Shown here piece after piece: positions 19,939-30,560 of a stretch of DNA of 32,915 nt; position 1 is the first letter of the stretch; every line of letters starts with the position of its first letter. Source of the stretch: Balamuthia mandrillaris (lineage: Eukaryota > Discosea > Longamoebia > Balamuthiidae); the NCBI GenBank assembly GCA_031835245.1, contig JAVKOQ010000492.1:1-32915 (forward strand), written 5' to 3'. The notes under the pieces were generated by a model. That model was not told the DNA's origin. It made no database searches and worked only from the letters and a program-made list of their open reading frames with translations. Both the position numbers and the translations under genes were made by a program.

Positions 19939-20588
19939 CAGAGAGAGAGACAGAGACAGAGACAGAGACAGAGACAGAGACAGAGACAGAGACAGAGACA
20001 GAGACAGAGACAGAGACAGAGACAGAGACAGAGACAGAGACAGAGACAGAGACAGAGACAGAGACAGAGACAGAGACAGAGACAGAGACAGAAAAAAGAA
20101 AAGAAAAGAAGAAGTTAAAAAAAGAAATCCTACCCAGCTGCTCGAGAAAAGTCCAAACGAACGTCCTCTCCGCTGCCGCTATCTCCCGTCCTCACGATGC
20201 AGCTGAGGTCCCACCGTGCGGCCTCGTGGCCCAACGCAGCGGCCCGTTGAAGCAAGGCCAGGCCCTTGGCGCCGTCCTTAGTGGCACCGCCTTGCTTGCT
20301 GAAGCGATGCCCCGTGAGCAGGCGCCAGCCTTGCAGGTAGAGCAGCTCCGCCTCGGTGAGGGGTAATATGGTGGTGGTGTTGGTTGAAGGAGACGAAGAG
20401 GAAGAAGAGGAAGAAGGAGGAGGAGGAGGAGGGGAAGAAGGCTCGACTCTTCGTTTCTTTGAGGGACAGGGATTGCATTCACAAGAAGAAGGAGATCGAG
20501 AATCCGAAGAAGTGTTAGTGGGTTCAGCTGTACTGTTGTTTCTGTGCGTGTTCACGTTGGTAGGGGCATTGTGGTTTGGGTGTTGCAT
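17773..20588 (-). CDS. Sel1-repeat protein with Cys-rich C-terminus
   Basis: Exons 20588-20134, 19591-19255, 19131-19002, 18919-18761, 18683-17773; 663 residues with consistent phases. The first ~75 residues are low-complexity with a KKRRVEP NLS-like cluster. About seven Sel1/TPR-like repeats follow (for example GVRKNLAESVRWYQRAADAG, LGVCYRNGFG, LGKIYMMGAGVERDLEKAVE). Sel1 solenoids act as adaptor scaffolds, for instance in ER-associated degradation and ubiquitin ligase complexes; the partner here is unknown. The last exon adds low-complexity His/Gln, Ser and Glu/Arg stretches and two Cys groups (CQSYNC with CRHFW, and ICFFFCSPAC) that could bind zinc, loosely recalling MYND-type fingers of Sel1 proteins in plants. 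The first intron (19592-20133) ends at an A-run with no AG at the position the frame requires (see findings). Confidence 0.75.
19616..19823. repeat. Intronic pentanucleotide satellite (AACAG)n
   Basis: About 40 units in the first intron of the Sel1 gene, CTGTT on the sense strand. It abuts the satellite at 19824-20091. Confidence 0.95.
19824..20091. repeat. Intronic (GACAGA)n satellite
   Basis: Mixed GA and GACAGA units over about 270 bp in the same intron as the AACAG array; TCTGTC on the sense strand. Two adjacent satellites with related units suggest one grew from the edge of the other. Confidence 0.94.
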
Positions 20589-20717
20589 GGGTGGTGCCAG
20601 TCACAAAGTAGAAGTTTCTCTCTCTTCTCTCTTCTCTCCTCTCTCTCCTCTCTTCTCTCTCTCTTCTTTCTTTTTCTCAATTTGTGCCGACTAATTTCTT
20701 GTAGACATCACTTTTAA

Positions 20718-20725
20718 CGTCGACA
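20718..20725. promoter_or_regulatory. CGTCGACA palindrome variant in divergent promoter
   Basis: Lies between divergent starts 20588 (-) and 21045 (+), about 130 bp from the Sel1 start. The rest of this 456-bp gap holds a CT-rich tract (20610-20670) and no supported gene. Confidence 0.4.
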
Positions 20726-21044
20726 CGAGTAGCAAAGATGATAAACGCTTCATTACCAATCGTGTCCACACAAACCAAAGCGTAAATGCAAGGCGAACGC
20801 AATGGACAAAGAGGTATCGAAGATCGGTCAGCTCATGAACAGCCTAGGTGTCGTCGGGTAATAGAAACAATCAAACAGAAAATATCATTCAACAATTTAA
20901 CGGACATCGAAAAGAAAGAAAAAGAAAGAAACACAGAAGGCGAAACAAAAAACCCTTCGTCCCCTATTTTATTTATTTGTTGCCCTCCGGCCGCTGCTCT
21001 TCTTTGCCTATTTATTAGCACATCCCTAACGTTTTTCCACCATC

Positions 21045-21876
21045 ATGGCAAAAAAGCTGAACGTTTTGGAATGGGTGTTCCGCATTCTCCTCATCATCAT
21101 TTGCATCTGCGTAATCGTACGTTGTTCTTTCGATACTTCCCACGGACTCGTTTTTTTCTCGGGGACACAAAAAATTTCAAGTGAGTTTCTTTTCTTACTC
21201 TATTTTTTTTTTGGTTTTGGTTTTGGACATCTTCGACAGTTGCTCTCCATTCCTTACTGGATTTATTTGTCTGAAACCGATGAAGCCGGCTCCATTGCAA
21301 CTTATGTGATCAGGTGAGTTAACCCTATTTCTGCCTTTCTTTTTTTTTCTCTCTCTTTGCGATGAAGGAGTTGACCTTTTTCTCTTTTTTGCGATCAAGC
21401 GCCATGTTGCTTTACATAGTGGGTGGCTTGGGTATTGCTGTTGGCATATTCCTGCCTTTTAAGATGTTGAAGTCTGTATCCTTTTTTTCCTACACCACGC
21501 CTCGTTCTTCTCCTTTTCTCCTTCTTCTTGCTTCCTGAGTGTGCTTCTTCCTCTCCTTCTTCTTCTTCTTTCTTCTTTCTTCTTCCTTCTTTCTTCTTCC
21601 TTCTTCCTTCTTCCTTCTTCCTTCTTCCTTCTTCCTTCTCCTTCTCCTACTCCTTCTCCTGCTAGTCTTCTTCCTTGACTGTACAACTCAAAGTACACAA
21701 TGCTCTGTGCGGTGATGACGGTGCTCTCTATCGTACAAATTATCATCGTGGCTGTTTCCATCAGCGACTGCGATGGTGACAACAGCTACATTGCCATCTA
21801 TTGCAATAGAGATGTGGCAGACGGATGGTTCTGGTTCACCACCATTTCTCTATGCGCGTGTGCTGTATGTCTTTCC

Positions 21877-21927
<51 letters not shown>

Positions 21928-22124
21928 TTTCACCCTACGCGCTCTTCTTACATTCGCTTCGTTGTTCGTTCAAAGTTTTGTGCCCTTATTTGTGACATTG
22001 TCCTTTGGATTGTGGTCAAAAAGAAGAAGGATGATCCAGGTACGCTTTTTGTCATGTTAGGCTTCTGCCAGCATTCTAACGTTTCTCTCTCTCTCTCTCT
22101 CTCTCTGCAGACAACTACTACTAA
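21045..22124 (+). CDS. Four-TM membrane protein of unknown family
   Basis: Six exons: 21045-21116, 21240-21313, 21400-21475, 21694-21864, 21976-22039, 22111-22124; 156 residues, phases consistent. Four hydrophobic segments: residues 8-24 (VFRILLIIICICVI), 50-68 (LLYIVGGLGIAVGIF), 76-96 (MLCAVMTVLSIVQIIIVAVS) and about 116-142 (FWFTTISLCACA continued after the splice). The loop between TM3 and TM4 has two Cys (SDCDGDNS, IYCNRD) that could form a disulfide. The tail ends KKKKDDPDNYY. The layout recalls small tetraspan families (MARVEL or SNAP/tetraspanin-like) but no signature was recognised. A stronger-looking donor (GTGAGT at 21181) would extend exon 1 but puts exon 2 out of frame. Confidence 0.65.
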
Positions 22125-22311
22125 GTTTGCGACGTGGTGAAGGATGGATTGTCGAACTGTGGGTTCTTTTCTTTTTTTTTTTTTGAGAAAGTTTTGTTTG
22201 TAATCTTTTTAAAAAAAAAAAAGACCGTTCTCTCTCTCTCTCTCTCTTACTCTCTTCTCTCTTACTCTCTCCTCTCCCCTTCTGCTGCCAATGCACAACG
22301 AAAACCGAATG

Positions 22312-22319
22312 TGTCGACA
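22312..22319. promoter_or_regulatory. TGTCGACA palindrome touching the start codon
   Basis: Exact copy whose last base is the A of the ATG at 22319. The gap from the previous stop (22124) is only about 190 bp and otherwise holds a T-run and a CT tract. Confidence 0.45.
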
Positions 22320-23584
22320 TGAATAGCACAGAGAGAATGGAGACAGAAGAACGGACATGCTTGGTTCTTCCGCTGGAGATGTGGAGCAACGTGCTCTCCT
22401 TTCTTTCCAAGCAACAACTTTTGCTCGTTTCATTGGTGTGCAAGGAATGGCGGGACTTGGTGTTCACCCTGGATAGCTTACGCAACATAACCGTCCCGCA
22501 GCGCTGCGACTCTGAGGAGCGGCTGCGGTTCTTGCTGCCCTTGCTCTCCGAACGCTTTCCTCTGCTCACTCGTTTGGATATGAACGGCTGCACTCAGCTC
22601 ACGGACGAACTGGCCAGCCATCTCGCCCACCTGCCCTATCTCAAAGAGCTACGCCTGGGCAACAGCCCTCAGCTCTCCTCCAAGGCCACCACCTACCTCC
22701 CCACCGGTCTTCGCTCCCTTCACATCCACTCCTGTCGCGGCATTACCGACTTTCCTCACGCCTTGCCCTCCTCCCTTCTCTCCTTGTCCCTCCACCATAT
22801 GAAACAATTGACAGGGACGGAGCTGCACAGCCCCAATGTGCCCTCCACTCTCACCTCCCTAGACCTCACTTCCTGCTGGAACATGGGCGGGGCGGAGCTG
22901 CAAGCCCTCCTGCCGATTCACTTCCCGCTGCTTCGCAGCCTGGTCCTTCGGGGTTGCAAGCGGATCACCAATGATACCCTGCGGGGGTGTGCCTCCTTGA
23001 CTGCCCTCACTGCCCTCGACCTAGGAGACAGCTGTAGGGAGCTGAACGAAGAAGGCCTCCAACACTTGCCCTCCTCCTTACTGGTCCTCAAGTTCAAAGG
23101 GTGCCGGCTCATCACAGATGAGGCCTTGGCCTTCCTGCCTCGTGGCTTGCATACCCTCAGCATGCCCTACTGCCGGTTCATCACGGATGAGGGCATCAAG
23201 AACCTGCCTTCAGAGCGCTTGAGGGACCTGGACATCAGCTTCTGCTACCACCTTCATGACGCGGCCATCAGGGACCTGCCCAGAGGGATCAAGGTCTTGA
23301 ACCTGACGGGCCTGGAGAACATCTCCAACGCGGCGATCGGCAGCCTGCCCTCCGGCCTGCAGAGACTCAGCCTTAGGGAGTGCTACTCCATCACGGATGA
23401 GGGCATTGCTCTGCTGCCACAGGAGATCCGCGTGCTGGATCTATCCCACAGCAAGGTCACCTTTCGGGGGCTGGTCTCGTTGCCGCTGTCCCTTCAGTGC
23501 TTGACATTGGATGCCTTTTGGAACCCGCTCTCCTCCGGCGAACTCATGCTCCTGGCGCAACGAATGAAGGTCCGTCTTCTTTGA
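22319..23584 (+). CDS. F-box and leucine-rich repeat protein
   Basis: Single open reading frame of 421 residues without introns. Residues 16-56 form an F-box (LPLEMWSNVLSFLSKQQLLL, then VSLVCKEWRDLV), which binds Skp1 in SCF ubiquitin ligases. The rest is a run of AMN1/FBXL-type leucine-rich repeats with the recurring C---ITDEG and L--L-LG-C forms (RGCKRITNDTL, FKGCRLITDEAL, PYCRFITDEGI, ECYSITDEGI). It should select substrates for ubiquitination; the substrate is unknown. Coding DNA is clearly more GC-rich than the neighbouring genes, and the lack of introns is unusual for this window. Met1 and Met7 are both possible starts. Confidence 0.88.
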   Translation: MNSTERMETEERTCLVLPLEMWSNVLSFLSKQQLLLVSLVCKEWRDLVFTLDSLRNITVPQRCDSEERLRFLLPLLSERFPLLTRLDMNGCTQLTDELASHLAHLPYLKELRLGNSPQLSSKATTYLPTGLRSLHIHSCRGITDFPHALPSSLLSLSLHHMKQLTGTELHSPNVPSTLTSLDLTSCWNMGGAELQALLPIHFPLLRSLVLRGCKRITNDTLRGCASLTALTALDLGDSCRELNEEGLQHLPSSLLVLKFKGCRLITDEALAFLPRGLHTLSMPYCRFITDEGIKNLPSERLRDLDISFCYHLHDAAIRDLPRGIKVLNLTGLENISNAAIGSLPSGLQRLSLRECYSITDEGIALLPQEIRVLDLSHSKVTFRGLVSLPLSLQCLTLDAFWNPLSSGELMLLAQRMKVRLL

Positions 23585-24245
23585 GTGCCATCCATAAGGG
23601 TGCATTGAAGAAGACAAAGGGAGCAGCATTTTTCAAATGTTTTAATCCTACATAAGGAAATACTTTCCTTTTTATGAGAAACATAATAGGTTAGCCCCAC
23701 GTTGTCGGGTTACGCGACAACGAGCCTAGCAACGTGTCGACGTGAAGTCCACGCCGGTACGCAGCATAAGAAAATAAGAGAGATTCGTTTTTGAGTTTCC
23801 TCCCTTCATCCCATCGGGTTGGGTTTTTTCCTCCAAACCGACCGCCGGACGGTGCGGTGCATTTCCTCTCTTAGCGCACGCACGCACGCACGCACGCACA
23901 GACATGTGTAGTGAGGGGGGTGGTGGTGATGGGTAACGTAGTACTACGCTGAGCCACACACACACACCCACCCTTTTTTGTTGACACCTACTCTTCCTGG
24001 TGTGGTTACTTGCAAGTCTGCTGCGTTCTTGTCAATAGTTTTTGTTTTTTTTAATACAAGCAAACAAAAAAAAAAAAAACGCGAGAGAAGGAGAAGGGGA
24101 GTTTGACAGTCTCGAGTGGAGGAGGGAAAAAAAATAATAACACAAAAACGAAAGCGCTTTTCTTCTTTGTCGTCCAACACCGTTCAACCTCATCAAGCGC
24201 TCGACCTCCACCCGAGGAGAGGGTGAACAAAAGAAAGAAAGAAGG
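23585..24245. other. Intergenic stretch upstream of the C2/PH gene
   Basis: No supported gene. It holds a 7-bp-stem hairpin (23701-23721), one TGTCGACG site, a CGCA tetranucleotide tract (23876-23899), a CACA tract near 23954-23968 and A-runs near 24065-24080. Confidence 0.45.
23701..23742. promoter_or_regulatory. Hairpin with palindrome half-sites, then TGTCGACG
   Basis: GTTGTCG (23701-23707), 7-base loop, CGACAAC (23715-23721) form a perfect inverted repeat; TGTCGACG follows at 23735-23742. TTGTCG and CGACAA are the two halves of the window's recurrent palindrome, spread apart. It lies about 500 bp upstream of the start at 24246. Confidence 0.4.
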
Positions 24246-27200
24246 ATGGACGTCCCGCTAAAGATCGGCCACTTGCGGCTACAAGGTACGTCGTGGTAGC
24301 GTCTCCACCGCCACCGGAAACCACAAACCCTCTTTTTTTTTGGGTTTCATCACTCATCCTTTTGCTACCCCCCTTTTTGTGGCTCTCTTTAACCAACTTA
24401 TTTTGTTTTTTCTCCTTTCCATGTTCTTCAACACAGTGGTGGCTGTGCAGGGACTTCACATCTCACCAGGTTGGTTGCTCTCTCCCCTTTTCGTCCCTCT
24501 CAGTCTCGTTCGTTTGCGTGTGTGCTGACTGCCTTCCCTTATGAAAAAGATCCAATGAATCTCGGAACGTTTTGTTCGGTTATCTTTGAGGGAGAGGAAC
24601 GCACAACGGACGCTTTGGCCCCTGATGGGACATGGCGAGATGTGTTTGAATTGTTCGTACCTCCATCTTCCGCCGCTACCTCCTTTATTCTCTTTACTTT
24701 CATCTCTCTTCTCTCGCTTTCATCTCTCTCTCTCTCTCTCTCTCCCTCCCTCCTGCTTTTGCCTCTTTCTTACGGTTGCTTCATCAAAGCAACGTGTCAA
24801 ACTTGAGCGAAGCAGTGACGGTGGTAGTTAAAGAGAGAAAGGACGAGCCACAACAGCGGCGCAAGCGTGCTTTTCGAGAGATGGAGTACGGTCGCGTGGA
24901 ACTAAGCATCGCAGAACTTGGCAAACATTCTGGTAGCACCACCATCGATGAATACTTTCCTGTACTCAAAGACTCGCGGCCCACCGGCGCTTCTGTTCGT
25001 TTGTCTCTCACGTTCGTTTCGCTGTCTTTGTTCTCTCTACCTGTTTCTCTTTCTTTTTTATTTCTTTAGTTCAGTTTCTCATCAGCTCTTCCTCATGTTG
25101 TTAGCTACAATTACTCAATGACATCAGACCTCATCAGCATATTTTCCTCTCAAACTAAAAAGAAGAAGAGCAACAAGCAACCCCTCAAGTTCTCCACGCT
25201 GCAGTACAATCTCATGCGGGTGGTGGCCGTTCTTCTTCCCATCATCCAAACCATCAAGTTCCTCTTTGACTTATTTCGGTGGAAAAATAAGGCAGCCTCT
25301 GCCTTTGCTCTTCAACTCTTCCTGATGGCAGTTGTGATGGACATGGTAGCACCGCTTCTCTTTCTCTTGCTCACTGTTCATTTTGTCAGAGCCTACGTGA
25401 AGCACTACAAAAAGTCTCAAATGGAGTTTCATGAGGAAGAAACGGTGGAAATGACCAAAGCAGTTTTGGAGCAGTACATGGCGTGCAGCGATGAGCGAAT
25501 GCGGCAAGAAAAGCTGCAGAAGAAAGGCAAAAAGGGCCTGCTGCACAAGCTGCAGAACATGCAACATGTTTTGGGCGTTTTTGCAGATCACTGCGAGCCA
25601 CTTCTTGAGTGAGTTTCATTCTCGTTTCTTCTCGTTCTTTTTCTCCTTTCGTTTTATTTTGTGTTATTCTCTTCTGCGTTTATTTTTTTCTCAACCTTCA
25701 TTTTGAATGCGTAACAGCATTTGGGAGTTCAAGAATCCCGTAAAGAGTCAACGGGCCATGATGATCTTTGCTGGTTTCACACTTCTATTCTTCTTTGTAT
25801 CGTTTTCCTTTGTTCTACGCATTTTTACTCTGTTCTACGGTATGTTGTGGATTCCTTTTTTTGTTGTTGTCGAAAATTCTTACTGACATATCTCCTGTTG
25901 TTTGGTAGGACTGTACATGTTTACGCTATATCCATTGTATCAAAGTTATCCTCGTTTCAAAGCCAAGTATCATCACAAAATATTATTTGCCATTGCCGTA
26001 AAGCGCATTCAGACTTGGACCCAAGTAACTTCTGTTTCTTCTTGTTGTTGTTCTTATTCTTATTCTTGTTCTTCGTTGTTGTGCACTTCGTTTGTGTCTT
26101 CTTTATTTGTCGTCATCTTCTTTTTATTGTTTTACTAAGTTTCATGACACAAAAAGCAAACTTTGGGATGGAGCATAGCTACAACAAAAACGGGGTGTAA
26201 ATCGTTGCTGACCCATCAACAAGTGACAGTTGAATCACTACAAAGTCAGATGATGTTATTCGGACGTTTACTTGTTAGATTGTCAGAGCAACAACCATGG
26301 ATCGAGCGCCACTGTGTCCTCGTCAATGGCTATATCCACTTGTTTGCCAGTGATGATGTATGCTACCTTTTACTTCTCCTTGCGTTTCTTACTTACTTTG
26401 AATGTTAGGCAAACGAAAAGAGCCAAGAAACCATATCATTGACTGGTTGTCGCCTCCTTCAAGATGTTAGCGGCATTACCGCTCCTACTCTTGCATCCTC
26501 CACAAAATCATTCTTTGCGTTTGGCGTGAGACTGCCTCCTTCTCTACTAGCACCTTCTTATTGTATATACTTTGGAACCCCATCAGAAGAAGAAAGAGAA
26601 AGATGGACGGTTGCTTTATCAACTACTCTCGTTTTAGCCAACAAGTCGGTCAACGATATTATCTGTTCACCAAGCTCTTCTTCTTCCTCTATAGCTTCTC
26701 TTTCTTCAGGAAAAACGAAGAGAAGTGAAGGAGGAAGAGTAGAATTAGCAAGATATTCAACCAGTGATTTAATTCAAGCTGACCCTTCCCCAAAGAAAAT
26801 GCAAAAAGGCATTGTTAATCGCGGCCGTAGTGCTTCTTGTGAAGATGTAAGCCTCTCTTCTCTCCTCTGCTCTCCTCTGCTCTCCCCTCCTCTCCCCTTC
26901 CTCTCCCCTCCTCTCCTCTCTCCCTCTCCTCTCCTCTCTCCCCCTCCTCTCCCTCTCCTCTCCTCTCCTCTCCTCTCTCCCTCCTCCTCTCCTCTCCCTC
27001 CTCCTCTCCTCTCCCTTCCTCTCCTCTCCCTCCTCTCCTCTCCCTCCTCTCCTCTCTCCTCTCTCTCTCCTCTCCTCTCCTCTCCTCTCCCTCTCCTCCT
27101 CCTCTCTCTCCCTCTCCTCTCTCCTCTCCTTCCCCTCACTTGTTAATTTCATCGTTAGAGACCAATTGAACAGAAACACAAGAAAAAGATAAAAAGGCAG

Positions 27201-30145
27201 AATTCCCATAATGTGGGGTTGCACTCTGCTTCGTCGACGTCTAATGCATCTGCTGTTGGAAAAAAGGTTTTTTTCAATGACAGCTTCCCTCTTACAAAGT
27301 TGCAGTTTCTGAATCTATGTTGTTATAATTTCATCAGGAACGACCTACAGTAGAATCTTTGTTGGATAAGACGGACAGGGCTTCATGGATGCACAAGAAA
27401 GGACTGAAGAATCAATCTTGGAAGCATCGATACTTTATGCTTTGTGGCAATGAGCTCTACTACTTCAAGAAGTCCAGTGTTCGTTTGCTTTTCTCACTCC
27501 ATCTTCTTTTATTATCTGGCAATAACGCGATACTGTTTCTCTTTCACCAGTTTTCTGCGAAAGCAATCAACAAAGTGGTCCTTTCAGGCAGCAGAGTATT
27601 CTCATTGCATGGAGACAAAAAACATCCTTATTGTATTGACCTTTACATCTTTTCTGAGGATCGCCATTACAATCTGTCTCTCTCGAGTGAGACCGAGCGA
27701 GACATTTGGGTTGTGCCTCCTCTTTTTTACTTCTCTATTTTTGTCTTATACTTGTTTTTTCTTTTCAGGTGCAACTCTTGCAAAAAGTTCGTCAACGAGT
27801 ACTGGTGCCAATTTCCTCTGTGGGGAGATCTACATCTGTTGCGGGACAAACGGAAGAAGACGAAAAAGAACAAACAACTGACCACTCACCACGAGATTAT
27901 ACCTTGTGGGTAAAAAGCAACGACAACAACAGCCCATCTGCAACTATTCCTACTTCTACGAGTTCACCACAACTCTACACCGCAAGAAAAACTATAACCA
28001 CAATTGAAGAAGAACCAGAAAAAAACAAAGAGAAAGAACGTGCAAAAGAAGGATTATTTCATTCTTCGCCGCTATTCACTCGAAAACGAGCACTGACAAA
28101 GAACGAAGTTGAAGGAGTGAAACGAAGCAACTCATTTGAAGAAGTAGGAGGAGGCGTAGCAGAACGGGTGGAAGAACGACAGGACGACAACATCGTCTTG
28201 TTACACAAAATACGACAATTGGCTGAAGAAGGCAAATTGGAGGAGATAGACCGGATATTAACGCATCACGACGCGATGAAAAGAAAAACGCAACAGCAAA
28301 AATGGCATGGCGCTAAAACAAAAAAGCAACAAAAGAAGAACAAAGCAGAACCAGAAACGACCGGAGAAATCGATGATTTAAGTCTTAGCGGAAGCGAGAT
28401 CAGAGTAAAGAAAAGTAATGCAGTAGAACGAAACAAACAGCACAAGGGAATGATAGAACAACCAAACGAAATTCATAAAGCGGAAGAAGAAGAAGACGTA
28501 GGCGATACAACATTAACACATTGTTGTAATACAGATTTATCCATCATCGGTGAAGACGAAAGCAATGATGATCACGAACAGCAAACTTTCAAAGAGCTTT
28601 GTTACACGTCTACCATGAACGATTGTTTCTCTGACAGCGACAACGAATACACCGACTCTTCTTCTTCTTCTTCGTCATCTTCATCCGACCAAGAAGACGA
28701 AACTGAATCAACTGAAGACGTCTTTCTTTCTCCCAGCAACACCTCGATTCACACAACGAAAGAAGGTAGGGAGAATTGGCGAAAGTCTTTGTTGCACATT
28801 CGCGATAGGAACGGACAGACGTTGCTTCATGTGGCTGCTGAAGGTGGCAACATCGACTTTGTAAAACGCCTATTAGCCTGCGAGGGATGCGATCTTGAGG
28901 TCAAAGATGTGACGCACGGATGGACCGCTTTGCACGTGGCAATCATCTACAGTCATTACTCTCTCGCCACGTTCCTTCTCAACTTCAAGAAAACATCATC
29001 AGCAACAAACACAACAAATACAACGGAACAAAAGAAGGAGAAGAAGATGAAAACTGTGGAAGCAGATGTAAACGCTGTTTCGGATGATGGAAATACAGCG
29101 TTGCATTATTTGTGCAAGAAGTGGTTTGTAGAGGAGAGGGAAAGAACTGTGGAGGAGGAGAAGCAGTACGTAGAAGCCATGGCGCTGCTGCAGAGCTTGT
29201 TGGCCAGAGGCGCTTCTGTCAATGCTCTTAACTCCGATGGAGAGACTCCGTTGCATTGTGCTGTGTAAGTTTTTTTAAAATATGTTTTCTAACGTTACTG
29301 TTTGTTTTCCTTTTATATGTTCAGCGCTGATTTGCCGTTTTTCTTTTTTCAAAGGAGCACAAAATAATGTTGAAGCAGTTCGATTGCTTCTTGACTATGG
29401 AGCAGATCTCTATCTTTGCAAAACGTTTGTGTTATCCTTCACTTGTTTTCCTTTGGTCTACTGGACTAAATCGTCTCTTCTTCTCTTATTTTCTTTCTCT
29501 CAAGCCTTGCATTCGCTGAGAAAGAACGTAAAGGTCTGCTTCCTATTCTTAAGCTGTACGAGAATCGGCGATCTTCCACACCCAATTCGGTCGCATCAGT
29601 TGCCCCCTTTGAATACAAAAACTCCCCAAATAACTTGCGAATAGGCACAAGAGGAAATGGAACAGGTTCTTTTGTTGGAGAGCTTCTGGTCACAGAAGGA
29701 CCTGCTTCTTCTCCTACTATGAGAAGTACTACCACAAATACCGAACCAATTTCATCTCCTTCCTCTTCACATACTGTAACCTTTTCTGGTGTTTCTTCCT
29801 CTTCTTCCTCAGCGAGCAACAATAGCAGCACCACCAATTCTTCCTCTGCCTCTGCTTCTACTCTGCGGCGGATTAGCAGCCGTTCTGTTATGCTTTGGAA
29901 AGCAAGGGTGAGTCGTTCTTTTCCTTTTGGTTGTGTTATTGCTTATTTTTTTCACATGTGTAAAACAGAAACAACTGTGCGTGGGCGATTTGATGACCCA
30001 GCAAACTGTAAATCTGGTGGCGTCTGGCACCCTCAAAAAACTGGGCGAGAAACGAAAGACCTGGAAGAAGAGATTCTTCATCCTCCACGGCGCTGATCTC
30101 TACTACTTCAAAAAATCCAACGTACCTTCTCTCTTCTTTCTCTTC

Positions 30146-30197
<52 letters not shown>

Positions 30198-30515
30198 TCT
30201 CTTAAGTCGCTTCTTGCTCTCTCGCTTTCTGGTTCTCTTCCCTTCACTTTCTCTAGCTTTGCAACAGGAAAAAATGTTCTGAATAACTAACTTAACAACA
30301 AAACACAACAGTCCAGCAGCAAAATGCAAGGCGTGATAGAGCTGAAGGACTGCAGCGTGAAAATAGCGGACGGATCAACAAGCAACAAACGCCCCCATCC
30401 GTTCTGTTTGGACCTGCACCACCGGCCCTCAGGGCGGCATTACATGTTGGCAGCGGAATCCGATAAGGCTCTTCGCTGGTGGCTTCAACAGATACAACAA
30501 CAACAAACTGTATGA
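24246..30515 (+). CDS. C2 / MCTP-like membrane / PH-PH-ankyrin-PH protein
   Basis: Seventeen exons: 24246-24285, 24437-24469, 24550-24652, 24790-24994, 25070-25608, 25718-25839, 25909-26024, 26157-26357, 26409-26846, 27159-27266, 27338-27478, 27551-27709, 27769-29264, about 29353-29424, 29505-29907, 29969-30121, 30312-30515; about 1510 residues. Residues 1-125 form a C2 domain (LRLQVVAVQGLHIS, VFEFNVSNLSEAVTVVV). Residues 170-345 carry two TM blocks resembling MCTP/GRAMD4 C-termini (RWKNKAASAFALQLFL, FKNPVKSQRAMMIFAG, PLYQSYPRFK). PH1 covers about 420-530, PH2 650-740 (WMHKKGLKNQSWKHRYFML), four ankyrin repeats about 1080-1255 (NGQTLLHVAAEGG, GWTALHVAI), and PH3 1405-1508. Linkers are Ser- or charge-rich. 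An ER-type anchor with lipid-binding arms is inferred. One junction (29264 to about 29353) is not canonical, so a split into two genes remains possible. Confidence 0.72.
26850..27130. repeat. Intronic CCTCT-rich satellite
   Basis: Irregular array of CTCTC and CCTCT units filling intron 26847-27158 of the C2/PH gene; pyrimidine-only on the sense strand. Minus-strand frames through it are open but are pure Arg/Glu/Gly repeats. Confidence 0.93.
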
Positions 30516-30560
30516 CAAAAGAGAAACAGGGAGGGGGAAAAAAAAGGGTAGATGCTTTGT

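Noticed and set aside
3537..20091. CRISPR arrays, because of long regular repeats
   Set aside because: Units of 5 to 6 bp without unique spacers, located in spliceosomal introns of a eukaryote.
19548..20366. Plus-strand frames rich in NRTEQ and RDRDRD repeats
   Set aside because: Translations of the AACAG and GACAGA satellites in the Sel1 intron, antisense to the real gene.
26769..27224. Minus-strand Arg/Glu/Gly frames
   Set aside because: Complement of the CCTCT satellite in a C2/PH intron.
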